From positions 17,141,655-17,205,654 of the forward strand of contig CAMZMU010000096.1 in NCBI GenBank assembly GCA_947311845.1: 64,000 bases of DNA, given 5' to 3'. This document shows, in pieces, positions 46,820 to 59,339 of the stretch. The DNA is from Poa pratensis. Lineage: Eukaryota; Streptophyta; Magnoliopsida; Poales; Poaceae. Below the pieces are notes generated by a model. That model had not been told where the DNA came from and searched no databases. It saw only the letters and a list, made by a program, of their open reading frames with translations. Position numbers and translations under genes: made by a program. Numbering within the stretch: the first letter of the stretch is position 1; each line of letters begins with the position of its first letter.

Positions 46820-47686
46820 GGGTGTGTTTGCTAGGCCGGGTGGGCTCAGAAATTCCCATCTCACCCCACTTTTTGGGTGTTTGGTAGCCCGTATTTGTAA
46901 TCTGGGCCATGCCCACCTCGCCGTGAAAACGCCTCTTAGCCCTGCCGAGCAGAGAAGCTGAAATCGAGCTTCACACCTTAGCCTTGCTGAGCTCATCCGA
47001 AAAAAATTCCCATGCGTGGGCTCCACCCAAGTGTCGCGGCAGTGAGCCCCTCGCGAAATCCCTCCTCATTTCCCCCTCCTCTCCTCACGAAACCTCCTCC
47101 AGCCCGGCGCCGCCTCCTCCCGGTCACAGCGCCGCCGAGCACTGCTCAGAGCCGCTCGACGCCGCCTCCTCCCGGTGCACGGAGGAGCACAACCTACTAG
47201 CGGCGGCGCATGGAGAAGGACAAGCTCATCCTCACCACGCTTGGAGCCGGAGATGGAGGAGCACGACCTTTGTTGTTCCCGGCTGCCTCTCCCGGCCACC
47301 CAAACGACCGCCGACCTGCTCCCTGCACTCGCTTCTCCTAGAGCCGACATCCAACTTCTCCCTACACGCGCCCCTCCCAGCGCTGGCCAGCGCCACCGGC
47401 CCGCTGCTCCCTGCATGCCATGAAGCTCTCGATGCAGTGGTCGTGGTAGACAAAGGATCTGATTGCTTTTTCTATTTCTTTTCAAGGTCTTTGTGTAAAA
47501 TTTGGACCTATTTGTAATTTCATGTTCCTGCAGCATGTCTCTAGTCACAGAAGCTACCAAACAACATCTCTCATCAACATGTCTTTAGTCATACGAGCTA
47601 CCAAACACCTAACACAACCTGTATATGGTCAGCTTGTATCAACTGGGAATCTCATGCCAAGATGACACATGCTACCAAACACACCC
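46820..47686. mobile_element. PIF/Harbinger-like non-autonomous element with TTA duplication
   Basis: Termini GGGTGTGTTTGCTAG and, inverted, GGGTGTGTTTGGTAG lie between TTA trinucleotides (46817-46819, 47687-47689). The 867-bp interior is GC-rich with long open frames on both strands (about 46984-47517) but no domain I recognise, so it may hold a captured gene fragment. Confidence 0.75.
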
Positions 47687-49461
47687 TTAGTGTGTACTAT
47701 GTTGACATCCGCAGCACCATCGGAGTTAACTAAAAAAACTTAAATATTTGTATAGAACTTCCATCTTTTGCTTTTGCAAACTTCGAGAGTCCTTTCAATA
47801 ATGCTCTACCGTCTCTTATATAGCTTCCTCAGGGACGGAGCCGGGAATGATGTTTAAGGGGGCCAAATGCATGTTATGCAACTTGGACGAGGCATTAGGG
47901 CTAATTTAGGTGAAATTATAGATAAATTACACATATTATAGGGGGTTTTTACACAAAAAAATCAGCATGGTGGGCCATGGCCCCAGCACGCTCCTAGCTC
48001 CGTCCCTGGCTTCCCTGATATGTAAGAAGAATCCATTGACTATGTAAGTTTATCGTTGAGATACATTATTTGCAAGATGACTCGTGATTAATTTTTTCCG
48101 AAACGGAGGATAACCCCTAGCATCTGCATCAAAACAATAGCTCTTACTTTCAATTTGCTTTAGATTTCTTTATTCGGTTCTAAGCAACTTTTCCTTGGTG
48201 CTCATGTTAATAACTGCATACATCTGTTGTGTTGTCAGTTAGCTACCCATCTGCACTGCAAATAGGACTTGGAAGCTACGCGCTAGACTAGACAACTCTG
48301 TTTTCTCCTAAAGCCCCATGTCTACCGTGATAACTCATCACTTATTAGATATGGCATGAATGTTTCGTACACGCCTAGCCATCCCGCCCAGACTGATACC
48401 CAACAAAACTCATCTTCACACTTATACCTAGTGAGTCATCTTTGGCATGTTTCATGCTCTTCAGTTCAATTGATTCATTTGCCGTTAATGTCTTACCCTC
48501 GTCACTTCGGTTGGTAACTGATCTACAAGTCCAGGAGCTGCATCACGATGCATCATATCTATCACCCACCGCAACATAAGTCTCCACATAGCTTGTCACT
48601 TTACATATTGCCCTCAAACCCCTCCTCATCTCATATCACACCCTTCTCCATGTGTTTCAGGTTATGATATAAGGTAAGCAACATGGTAGTGTCATTCTGT
48701 TTGATAGAAATGCTTGCCATTATTGGTTATTTTCGCCTATTTGTTGAATCAGTTCATCTGATCACCACCTGTGGCCGGTCGACCTCCTCCGCCCCGAGCA
48801 CCTCCTACAGCACCTAGCTCGCTGACGGCGCCAACAGTTCTAGAACCTCGAGCAGGACGAGCTTCTCCAATCCAGCACCACCTGCGGCCGGTCGACCTCC
48901 TCCGCCCCGAGCTCCTCTTCCTGCACCCAGCTCGTTGCGGGCCTCCAGCTCGAGCACCTCCAGCCGCACGACCTTCTTTAGCAGTAGCTCCACCAGCACA
49001 ACCTCCACCGAGCTCACCGCTCTGCGTCCCCACCGCCGATGGTCCTTCCACAGTAAGCTGCTGATGCCATTTTGGTGTTTTTCTTTGCCATATGGACTCC
49101 AATTCATATGGGCCGACTAATCTCTCAATACGAGCAAAATTCGGTGAAGCGAAACCGAACGTTCTGGCTCCTCTAGCGACACGGGAGTTTGAATCCATAT
49201 AAACTAGGAGTACCACCTAATTCATGGATTTTTTATAGACAACCCGCTGTACTTTATTCATCAACCAAAATATTCTTAGGTACAAATAACGGGTCATATG
49301 GATCTCCTAACCATACATGTCGAGCAACTACTAAAGACAGTGAAAACTTAGCAAGTTATGTGCCTCAAAATTTAAAGTTATGCTCTCATAAACAAAGCTA
49401 CAGCTGGTAAAAGCCAACAAGCGGTTCTCGATTTCTCTTGCAATCGCACCACATGGTACTA
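47687..49461. other. Intergenic sequence
   Basis: No gene recognised. It includes a hAT-type MITE at 47830-48008. A proline/serine-rich GC patch (48762-49060) holds two copies of GGCCGGTCGACCTCCTCCGC spaced about 116 bp apart. Sequence around 49130-49400 resembles coding relics in more than one frame without a named domain. Confidence 0.4.
47830..48008. mobile_element. hAT-type MITE, 179 bp
   Basis: Ends CAGGGACGGAGC and GCTCCGTCCCTG are near-perfect inverses. Imperfect 8-bp flanks (AGCTTCCT left, GCTTCCCT right) fit a decayed hAT duplication. The interior includes GGTGGGCCATGGCCC. Confidence 0.75.
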
Positions 49462-50035
49462 GGGCGTGTTTGGTTGGCTGCATGGATTTTACCCCATTTG
49501 CATCCGTGTCTCCCCAGGGCCTGGTCCAAGAACAGCCCGAGGCACGTTGTGCAGCCTGTTTGGTTGCCTAGTTTAGCTTTTTTCATTTGTTCATATCCGG
49601 TGTTTGGTGACCTGGTTAACTGGCTACAGGCTGAATTGAGCCACAAAACCAGTGTTTGATGACCTGCTTAACTGCCTGCAGACTGTGATATGGTCACCAT
49701 TTATGAAAATGGTGATCTTACCACCCTTTGCATCTCACTGACCACATTCAATCACACATCAGCACTTCAAAACACACATGATAAGCACTAATAGGTTTTA
49801 GCATACTAGACAAGAGGTTTATCACCACTACTCATCTACATAACAGGGTAATGCACAAAGTGCATACAGCGCAATTACCTTGAACAAAACAAGTTCTAGG
49901 CATAATAAGCCCTGAATCAACATCTAATAGGGGCATCCCATCCCCATGTGTTAACATCTAACAGGGGCAACACATGACCCTGAGCAAAATGCATCAGTCT
50001 ACTACTTACCGCGCTGGAGTTAGCCGTTGTAAGGA

Positions 50036-51211
50036 TAGGTGTAGCCCTTCGACGTCGATGTGGCGCTCTTAAAGATGGTGAGCTTGAATACGATGGCATC
50101 GGCTTCCTCTAGCTCGTACTTCAGCACCACATCCGACCAGTTTGGGCCTAGCACCATCTCACCACCGTGCGTGGTCACCTGCACCCACTCGTCGCAGTAG
50201 TGGCACGCCGTGAGCGGCATGCAACGAGGGAGTGGGATATGCAGCCATTATTTCAGCACGACCTAGAACGATCTAGGTATGACGAGCATCAACAAGTCAT
50301 CATCGTCGAGCTGAACGTAGAACTGGCGAGGTGTCAGTGGCCTGGGGATGTGGCCAATCGTCGGTTGCTGGCCCTTGGTACGATTCGACAACTTGACGGC
50401 CTCCTCTTGCCTATTAGGCACCACAAGCCTCACTAGCCAGCGGTTGCGCGGGAGCACGGCCTCCAAGCCAGGAGGTGTTGGTGGCAGCGGCGTCTCGGCG
50501 ATTTCCCAGTCCGTCTTGGGTACCTTACCAAGAAGGTGACGTAAGTGAATGGAAAGGAAGAGCGGTGATCACCGTTATGGCATGACATGCAAGAGCGGCG
50601 ATCACTCCAATGGCAAGACATGGACATACACTGAGAAGCAACAATGGACATGGACAAGCAATACATGGACATGGACATTCATGGACAAGCAACAATGGGC
50701 ATGTACAAGCAACAATGGCAAGACATGGACAAGCAACAATGGCAACACATGCACACCAGATTTGACACACAAACCCTAACAAGCCCTATAGATCCAGAAG
50801 AATACATATCTACATCGAGAAGACATGGACAAGCAACAAGGGTGACACAAAAAACCCCCAAATGGGACACAAAACCTAACCAAAATCTAAACAGGAACTA
50901 ATCTAGTGGGGGGTGAACTAAATAGGGGATATAGATGCACTTACAGTCACCAATAACGGCGTGGGTCCTCCCGCCGGCGTCGAAGAAGAAGCCAGTGCCA
51001 CCGGATTAGAAGAAGATGCTGACGGATGCATCAATACATCCATGCCCGGCGGCCTCAAAGAAGAAGCTGCAGCCGCCGATGTGCCCGCCACTTCTTTCCC
51101 GCCACCGATGGCGCCGCTGCTACTCGGGGACGACCGAGACAAACAGGCGACGGTGCTTTCAGCATCTGTGCCAAATCGGCCAGAGCCTTGCCGACGAGGA
51201 CCTCCATCCAT
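50036..51211 (-). pseudogene. B3-domain transcription factor fragment
   Basis: Minus frames give PRQFYVQLDDDDLLMLVIPR-SF (50466-50263), then, after stop codons, CDEWVQVTTHGGEMVLGPNW and KYELEEADAIVFKLTIF (50220-50020). This order matches the start and end strands of a plant B3 DNA-binding domain. A further frame starting MDGGPRRQGSGRFGTDAEST at 51211, ending near a GTAAGTGC donor, could be its first exon. In-frame stops between the halves show it is not functional. It lies wholly inside the PIF-like element, so it was probably captured. Confidence 0.5.
50618..50845 (+). repeat. Imperfect minisatellite, ACATGGACAAGCAACAATGG unit
   Basis: The 18-24 bp unit recurs with variants at about 50633, 50652, 50685, 50704, 50723 and again at 50823, separated by CATGGACATGGACATT-type slippage. 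It lies within the intron of the captured B3 fragment. No coding role. Confidence 0.75.
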
Positions 51212-51722
51212 TTCTAGTGAGCGTAGGGGTCGGGAGTGCCAGAATGACGAGTGCTGCAGGACGGGGGAGGAGGAGCCCCGACCAGTGAGCGGAGAGGCCG
51301 AGAAGTGAACAACGGTGTAGTGGGTGGTGAGGGGAGTGGGGAGTTATGCTAATACGTCGTGTCTCCCGCGCTTCCAACGCGTGCGAGACAGCGACACGCG
51401 GAGTGGCTGAGTGGAAACGACAGAATCGGCCGTTCCTCCAGGGCTTGCTGGTTCGTTCTATGCAACAAAGTGGACCTGCCCAGGCAACCAAATGGCCAAA
51501 ATTTGCACCCAGCGGGCCTGGCTGAGCTCACAGCTAACCAAACACGCCCCACAAGTGCCAACCTTGATGTCTTCCACCACCGGTTTGCAAATAGAAACCT
51601 TCGCGTGCGGCGGCCCATTTCTAGCATTCTTGCGGGACAGCCAAATAGTCGGTACCTGGCGTGACGAGCTCCAAATTAACCACTTGCACGCGTGTGCATA
51701 GTTTCCGAAATCACTACACTAA

Positions 51723-52009
51723 GGGTGTATTTTCATCCCAAAGGGGAATGGGGATGAGATGGGATTTGGTGAAATTTTTGCTTTCACCCAATCCCCAAAA
51801 ATCTCCACAAATACTCTTCGCCCATAATACACTGGCATGTCCTAGAGTTTTCAATTTAGGCAAAAATGAGGTGGTTGGTGGGGGATATCTAGCGATTATC
51901 CCTTCCAAAACCGGATTAGTAAACGGACTATTGGGGATTTTTTGGGTTCCGGATAATCCCCTCAATTCCCCTAATATACACTCCAAATACACTAGAAATA
52001 AACGAGGCC
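51723..52009. mobile_element. Probable Tourist-like MITE
   Basis: TAA trinucleotides flank the interval (51720-51722, 52010-52012). The ends GGGTGTATTTTCAT and, inverted, GGCCTCGTTTATTT are only loosely similar. Interior stretches such as GGGGATTTTTTGGG recall PIF-related elements. Weaker than the other calls. Confidence 0.45.
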
Positions 52010-52012
52010 TAA

Positions 52013-53289
52013 GGAAAACTTTTGGGAAGGTTACGGAGCACACACTCTCGTGTTGACAAGTTCAATAAGGTTAGGGGGTTAGTAATATCTAATTTTCGCA
52101 TTGTAACTTGAATAGTTAGTGTGCACGCAATGCACGATTTTATTTCTAGCCTCATGGTTAGTGTGATTTAAACTTAACCGTTGACGGGTATTATTTTGCA
52201 CCAAGACCTGGATTAAGTCATTTGTTTTCACACATGGACTGAAGCTTATGAAAAAACAATCATTTACTTTTACCCTTGCATCACAAAAAAAATCGACTTC
52301 ATGTTAGTTATATCTAATTTTACCATTGTAACTATATATGCGTCGTCATTTAAATTTTCGATTTGATTTTAAAGCCGTGACTAGAAATCTCGCCGACGCG
52401 CCCTTGCCCCCGTCGACGGGTGGAGGTGTCGTCATAGCCATCAGCGTTGCGATATTGGTACTCTATATTATGCGTTGCCGCTTGCTAGAGAACAGACAGG
52501 CAGAGAAACCACCGTCGGGGGCTGATAAAGCAACGAACGCTGCATTGAAGATAATCGCACATTGGTGGAGCTATGCACAAGTGAGGGGGGCCACCGCCCC
52601 CAACATAAAATTATTGTAGCCTACCTATGCTACATAATTAGGTTTAGGTAGATGTCAAATGGGTATTTGTCCACCAAGCCAGCCATATCTGCCTCGAAAA
52701 ATTCACAGAGGGGGAGCCACTGAAGCAGCTCCCCTGTAAGCATTTCTTCCACCTCGAGTGGGCCGTGTAGCTGTGAATTACTTTTGTTTTGAAATTGAGT
52801 TATGAATTACTTAACTATGTCTGTGTGTAAATTGCTTTGATTGTGCGCGGTTCTACAGCCGAATGTGCAGAGGCTTGCCCCAGGATTTAGCTTGTCTAGA
52901 TTTAGGGTTTAGTTTAAATTTTGTTTAAGTATAAATGTTGTTTGTTAAATTTTGTATCAGTTCAACTTTCGCTTGTTAAATTTCGTTTAATTTTGTCTAC
53001 AATGTGTTCGCCGGATTTGTTTTTTGCATAGACTATTTGGTTGCATATTGTAAAAAATGATAAAAAATATCGGTGTGGCAGCACCCCAGTATTGGACGGA
53101 AGTGTCCAGCACGACACTCTCCAAAGCGGACAAAATTTGGGATGTGCCGGACATTTCGGGGAGTGCTGGTGGAGATGCTCTAATAGTCCATTTTTAGGAC
53201 GTAACCATATGAATAATTCATTTATTCCACAAAGTTCTCCTTGATCCTCGCAATTAATGTCGTTATACAAAAATTCATTGTGTTTATAA
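52013..53289. other. Intergenic sequence
   Basis: No gene recognised. A 93-codon frame (52338-52619) has a hydrophobic stretch (GVVIAISVAILVLYIMRC) but no support from a start context, partner exon or family. TGGAGATGCTCTAA near 53162 looks like a lone DNA-transposon end. Confidence 0.4.
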
Positions 53290-53585
53290 GAGCAAGGTTA
53301 ATAATATAGCTACATGTTGGCTATAAGATAGTGCCATGTAATAGCGAGCTAATCTAATAGCCATCATGTATAATAATTAGCTATATTACTATATACCTGT
53401 ACTACTTTATTAATATTTGACCCATCTTATGCTCTCACATGATGTTTTAAAGCACATACGATCTCTTATTCTAATGCCCGGCTCTCTCTCTCTCTCTCTC
53501 TCTCGTATCCACTCTCTTGCAACTCATCAATAATATAATATTTAAAATCTGACATCCCACTGAGTGGACTCTATTATAATTGCTC
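53290..53585. mobile_element. Tourist-like MITE with TAA duplication and (TC)n tract
   Basis: The 296-bp element starts GAGCAAGGTTAATAATA and ends with the inverse of GAGCAATTATAATAG, flanked by TAA (53287-53289, 53586-53588). A pure (TC)n microsatellite of about 22 bases sits at 53482-53504. Confidence 0.75.
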
Positions 53586-54985
53586 TAAGATGGATGCGAT
53601 GACTATTATTACATTGCAACATTTATTTCAGTATAAAACCTGAAGAATGTCCTAAAAGAACCCTAAATATTTGAAAGTCTCAACAAGCTTTTTTGGATTT
53701 TTATTGACATATAAAGTTTCAAAGATTCCCAAAAAACATCCTAGATTTTGACAATGACGTATTTTACATTCCTGTAAAATTTCAATCTGAAATAGTTTGT
53801 ATTCTCGTCTACACAAAAATGAAAATTTCTGAAAATTATGATTTTTTTCAAAATCTGCATTGTTCACGAACTTAGATCCAAAAATTCATCATTTTCATAA
53901 AGCCCAAAATACAGAATATTTCGCACTGACTTTTGGCAAACTAGTAGAAATAATCATTATCTACATCGAAGATTTTGTTTCAAACAAAATTAGAATATTG
54001 TTTTTGAATTTATAAAATGGGACCTATCTTTATCTAAAAATAAAATGGGACCTATGGAGTCCGTGCTACAAAACTCTACACTCCTAAAGATTGACCTATC
54101 CAGATGTCAAGTCATTTGGTGATAAGGAATTGCAAAGAGGTGACCATTTCCTACAATTTTTCTGGAGTGTGCCGTAATATCCGCCAATCGTGCTCTAAGA
54201 TCCCTGATAACTATATGCAAAGATTCATCACATGTAAACTCCACTTTTAATTGACTTGCATAGACAAAAACAGAGTAATGGTAGGTTATTTTTTCGAAAT
54301 GGAGGTTGAGACCCCGACCTCTGCATTAAAATGATGCACACAGCCTTAGAGTAATAATAATTGCAGACATAGTGACAAAGCTCACCAAAAATGATTTTGT
54401 GAAGTTACTATTTTTTTTGTATCTTAATTCATGATCATCTTCAATGTTGGCTTTGTATCGATGAGATCTTAGAAACCAGATCCCACTCCGATATGTTTTG
54501 AAAAACTTATTCGAGCTTCATTATTATAATGGAGTAATTGCCAATCTAGTCTATGTCAATTCACGACGCGGTAACATTGGTACAAATTCATTGATTGCTA
54601 CTTAAATTACTCGGTGGAAATTGTAAAAGTGAAAAAAAATCCATTGATGCACAATAACATGAGGTTTAGTTTTGAATCCCTCGTCGAAATAAAACTGATA
54701 GTGAAGACATATCATAAAGTGGATCCACGGTTAAAATTTTAAAGCTCGGTTAACAAACAAGCTTTGTTGATGTCAATAATGTTACCACTAGTGTATGCAT
54801 GCATTAAAGATGTCAATCTGGATTGCAAAATTGCACATATTTCGTAATGTCCTTTGTGATATTAATTTTATTTCGTTTCAATGAATATTTTTATATTTGA
54901 TTTACAAAGAATCTTTGATGATGTCATTAAGGTTGTCGCTAGTGCAATGCAATAGAGACATTGCTCTCTATTGCAACCGTGTGGT
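53586..54985. other. Intergenic sequence
   Basis: AT-rich with no gene. AAAATGGGACCTAT occurs twice close together (about 54016 and 54045). Nothing else was recognised up to the Helitron 5' end. Confidence 0.45.
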
Positions 54986-54988
54986 CCG

Positions 54989-57900
54989 CGCTTTAATTAC
55001 TAACTATATCAAAGGTGGCCAAAATCACGGCCTATCCGCGCTCCTAGCACTGTAGCAGCTACAGTCTGCTACAGTGTTGAGCAGTGCAGCGATCCACAAC
55101 GTCCGTTCCCGATCGGACGATCCAAACGACATATCCGTGACGGTTTTCTAAAAACCTCCTTCACAAAACAAACCCACAGTCCACAGCTCTACGTGGAAAA
55201 GGACCTACGTGCAATTAAGCCAAACCTGAAGGACTTTTATGCAAAATCACCCAGAGCACCCCCTCCCCTCCTTCTTCTCCCGCGACGCCGGAGTCGCCGC
55301 GCCGCCGCCGGCGCGTCCGCCGCCCCTCCGGCCCTCCCCCGACGCATCGGAGGTGACAGCGAGGTCCGCCGTCACGCCCTCCGCCTCCTCGCCGTCAGCC
55401 GCGTCCTGGGACACCGGCGATACGCCGGAATCGCCGCGGCCGTCCTCGGAAGCTTCCGCCGCGTGCGGGCGTCGCCGGCGACGCTCCGGCGGCCAATAAT
55501 GGGCGACGCCGGCACTCCCGGGGACCCCGCGCCGAGGCGCACCCGATGCGCGCATCCGCGCGTGCTGGGTCGCTCTCGCGCAGCTGCGGCGAGGTCGGCG
55601 GCGCCGCCGCGTCTCCGGCCTTCGATTTTTTTTTTAGATTAAGGCGTGGCGTGCTGGGCTGGGCTGCTGGGCTCGCGGGCTGGGCCGCCTGCTCTGCAGC
55701 TGGCCAGCCTTTTTTTTTCCTCCGATTTTTTTTTTACTTCTGAGATATTATTACGCCAAAATAATTCAGACAAAATTTAAAATGTTGTAAAAACCATAAA
55801 ATCCATTCAAAATACTTTGGGATATTTCCCCATATTATTTGAAACGATAAATTTTTAAAAGTAATATATAAAATCTCATTTTACACGTCGACGCCGTTTT
55901 GGAGAAAATAGATTACGGGGTTTTGTGTCGGAGAAAAACCAAATTTTGAATACGCCATTCTTCAAACAATTTGAAACGACTCACAAATATTATTCTACGG
56001 TAGTTGAATAATTTTAAAACTTACCAGATGCTACAAAATTAGTTTCTTCAAAGTTCACAATTCTTTTTTCAAAGTACCTTCGAAATTCCAAAAAATACAG
56101 ACCACCTTATGCAAATAGAAATGACAAATGTTACAAAATCAATATCTTTATATCTATCCACCACAAAAAAATCAACAACATTTCAGAAGTTAAAATTAAT
56201 ATATACTCACACAATGCATTTCCTCTACTTATGTAGTTCAATTAAATACTTATGGCAAAATAAATCCATATTCCACCAAATCAATAAGCTAAATATTCGG
56301 AACTACCGTAAAATACATTAAGATGCCCACAAAAAGGTGCTTACTATTGGACATACTCAAAAAAACAAGTGCTACAAACGTATGGAGAAAACAAACATGT
56401 TTTAATATTTCCAGCTGGAGAATGTTTGGATAAAATCTAATTGCACTTCCTCTAATTACATGGAGTTAAACATATTAAATGCTCACATAACGCACTTCCT
56501 CCAATTGTGAACTCAAATTGAACATTACAGTTTGGTAAATATTTGCAAGTAATATGCACTCCCTCTAATTATATGTAGTTCAATTTTAAAAACTTCTCTA
56601 ATTATGAAATTCAGTTGAATAAATGTGCATCTCTACAAATGGACTTCAATTACCTATTAGTAAAAAAAATAGAAACATTTTCCAACCATTTCTATTTCAA
56701 ATGTACCAACATGCTCACAAAAAACAAAAAAAGTGAACTATTTAAGTCAACATACAAACATATTCGGCCATTTCAAATTGCTCAATATTTGGAAAACATC
56801 CAAATGCACCTCCTCAAATTACATAGGGTTATTGAATTTTATAAATGCTCATACGATGCATTCCCTTTAACTATGGACTTAAATTGAACATTTCAAATTG
56901 GTACATATTTGCAAGTAATCACCATGTCCTTCCACTAATTATGTTACTCAATTGAAAAAATGTGCGTTCGCACCCACTGTACACTTAAATTAAATATTGA
57001 TTAAAAATAAAACCATTTTTTCACACTCCAATTTGCTTAAGAAATTGAGGCACTCTAAAATATATCAACATGCTCGCAAAATTAGATGCGAACTATTTTT
57101 GCCAAAATACAAACAGATTTCAATATTCCAATTTGCTTAATATTTGAAAAAACATCCAGATACACTTCTTCAAGCTACATGGAGTTCAATTTAATAAATG
57201 CTCATACCATGCATTCTCTAACTACGGAGTTAAATGAAAATTTATGGCAAAATACATAAATATTCAAACAATTTAAGTCGTTGTGTATTTGAAGATACTC
57301 TACACATCAAATTTCAATGGATTACGGCATTTCGACCTACAACAAAATACATATTCTCTAACTATGGAGTCATTTTACAAATTTATGAAAAAATACAAAC
57401 TAACAGATGCCTACAAAATTCAGCAAAGGCACGCCATGCCGACGCGACAAAATTCTACACTATATGAACAAAAAAAATTTAATTTAGCCAAAATTTAAAA
57501 AAACTAAAAAAGGCACTAGCTCCAACTATATGGACAATTAGATGGAGTTGAATTTCACAAAACAAACTTCCCAATTATGAAATTCAGTTCGAAAAATGAA
57601 CTTTCGCACTCATTATGGACTTAAATTACAAATTGGTAAGCAAACATTGTTCGCACATTTCAAACTACTAAATATTTGAATATTCCAAAAAAAATATCAA
57701 AAATGCTCAAACATATTACTACCTATTCATAACAAAATTAAAAACATGTTCGAAAATTGCGATTTGGCCAAAATTTGAGCGAATATTCTGATGTTCCGTA
57801 AAATATAACAAAAAAAAACTCACAAAAAAAACAATATACTCATAGCAAATTACAAATATATTTTGACATTTCAATTTGGCCAATATTTCGACACCATACG

Positions 57901-58128
57901 AACAAACTTTCCCCAAATGTAGAATAAAATTCAAATGATTTTTCCTGATTTCAATTAAATATTGATGCCTAAATACAAACATGTCCGAACATTTCAAACC
58001 ACTCAATGTTTCGATATAGTGCACAATATATGAATAGGTACCGAACATTTTGGTGAACAAAGAATATATATTGTACAAAAAAAAATATCAGCAAGGGCGT
58101 GGCGTGACGCCACGCTAAATTCAACCAT
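54989..58128 (+). mobile_element. Non-autonomous Helitron, inverted relative of the one at 7540
   Basis: The 5' end reads ATTACTAACTATATCAAAGG, matching the 5' end of the 7540-13738 element read in reverse. Inside follow a palindromic block (CACTGTAGCAGCTACAGT, 55060-55077), ACCGTCACGG-type and GATCGGACGATCC motifs, a GC-rich patch (55250-55690) ending CTGCAGCTGGCCAG before T runs, and AT-rich diverged repeats. The 3' hairpin GCGTGGCG-TGA-CGCCACGC (58097-58115) is followed at the right distance by CCAT instead of CTAG, so the terminus looks mutated. No helicase gene. Frames over the GC patch (55193-55740) are composition artefacts. Confidence 0.68.
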
Positions 58129-59339
58129 ATTTTGTCATTTCTGCGTTGTTGCATAAGCAAGCTTGGTATGCAAAATGGAGAATGCTCTCAAACAAATGGA
58201 TAAACGTTCAGCCTAATTCACATAAACTTGAACTCACACTTTTTTTCTATCAAAACAAGAATATGATCCGTGAAATGAAATCTCAGATGTGAAAAGCCCA
58301 CAATTACAACATAAACAAAATATTACTATACGTGATTTAACTACTAGCCTGTTCTTCCCCCTTCTGAGAATCATTTCCGGTGTCAAAAAATCCCTAACAA
58401 GAGAGCTCACTGCATGTAAAAAAATTCCAAAAAAGGAAAGCATCGGGAAAAAATCTCCTAACATATCCATCTGAAAAATAGGAGTAATATATCTCTAACA
58501 GGTGGGCTCACTGCATGTAAAAAAATTCCAAAAAAGGAAAGCATCGGGAAAAAAATCTCCTAACATATCCATCTGAAAAATAGGAGTAATATATCAAAGC
58601 AATCGGAAATATACGTACAAACTAATTATGCAAAAAAAAAATTGAATAGTCAAATTTTGTCAATTTTTGCAGATGATTCACATGTGCTTTCGCAAAAAAA
58701 AAAGTGAAAATACAAATTTTGTCAACATTTAGAGATGATCCACATGCCTTTTTCCTGATTCCAATTAAAAAAAATTGCCAGCATTTGGAGATAGTTCATG
58801 TGCACTTCTCCTAATCTCGATTAAATGTTCACGTCGAAATACAAACATGTTTGGACTTTTCAAACTACTAAACATTTGAATATTGTACAAAACATATAAA
58901 AAAATGATCGTCAAACTTGCTACATACTCACACAAAAGTAAAAACATGTTTGAATATTCCAATTTGGCCAACATTTACGCGAATATTCCGATATTCCATA
59001 AAATATAACAAAAAAATGCTATAGAAAAACCGTTATCTACATATATCAAAAATGTAAATATATTAATTCATCAAGAATTTTCTATTCAAACATACTCATC
59101 GAAAAAAAATATGAAGACATACCAACATAACAAGACACAAAAAATGCTAACATTACATGCCACATTGCCGAAAATCAAATTCGAAAATTCCAAATAAAAA
59201 ATGCCTTACAAAAGACTCACACATTTTGTCTTCATTTCAAACAATTTAAATCTGAACATTTCTCTTTTTTTAAAAAATCCAAACCGTCATCAAAATTTGA
59301 CATCAAGGGCGCGGCGTGCGCCGCGCCAAATACCACTAG
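58129..59339 (+). mobile_element. Second Helitron 3' terminus and its upstream body
   Basis: A perfect hairpin GGCGCGGCG-TG-CGCCGCGCC (59308-59327), eight bases, CTAG (59336-59339) and a T make a textbook Helitron end. The 700 bp before it resemble the AT-rich repeat body of the neighbouring Helitron. The 5' limit is unknown: this may be a separate element, or the true end of the element starting at 54989. Confidence 0.6.
58391..58593 (+). repeat. Tandem duplication of a 101-bp unit
   Basis: 58391-58491 and 58492-58593 are nearly identical, sharing CTCACTGCATGTAAAAAAAT and ATCTCCTAACATATCCATCT, with a few substitutions near the start and one extra A. The high identity implies a recent event. 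Confidence 0.88.

Larger units (their letters stand above)
49462..51549. mobile_element. PIF/Harbinger-like element carrying a captured gene fragment
   Basis: Termini GGGCGTGTTTGGTTGGCTG and, inverted, GGGCGTGTTTGGTTAGCTG are almost identical and about 2.1 kb apart. The target site is not clean (CTA left, CAC right). Inside are a B3-domain gene fragment on the minus strand and a minisatellite. No transposase is seen, so this is a Pack-type non-autonomous element. Confidence 0.65.

Noticed and set aside
46984..47560. Opposing 177- and 164-codon frames
   Set aside because: They lie inside the PIF-like element, overlap each other, and show no recognisable domain.
55193..55743. Open frames in a GC-rich stretch that look like proline-rich proteins
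   Set aside because: Same explanation: it is the GC patch of the plus-strand Helitron, with no domain and several frames open together.
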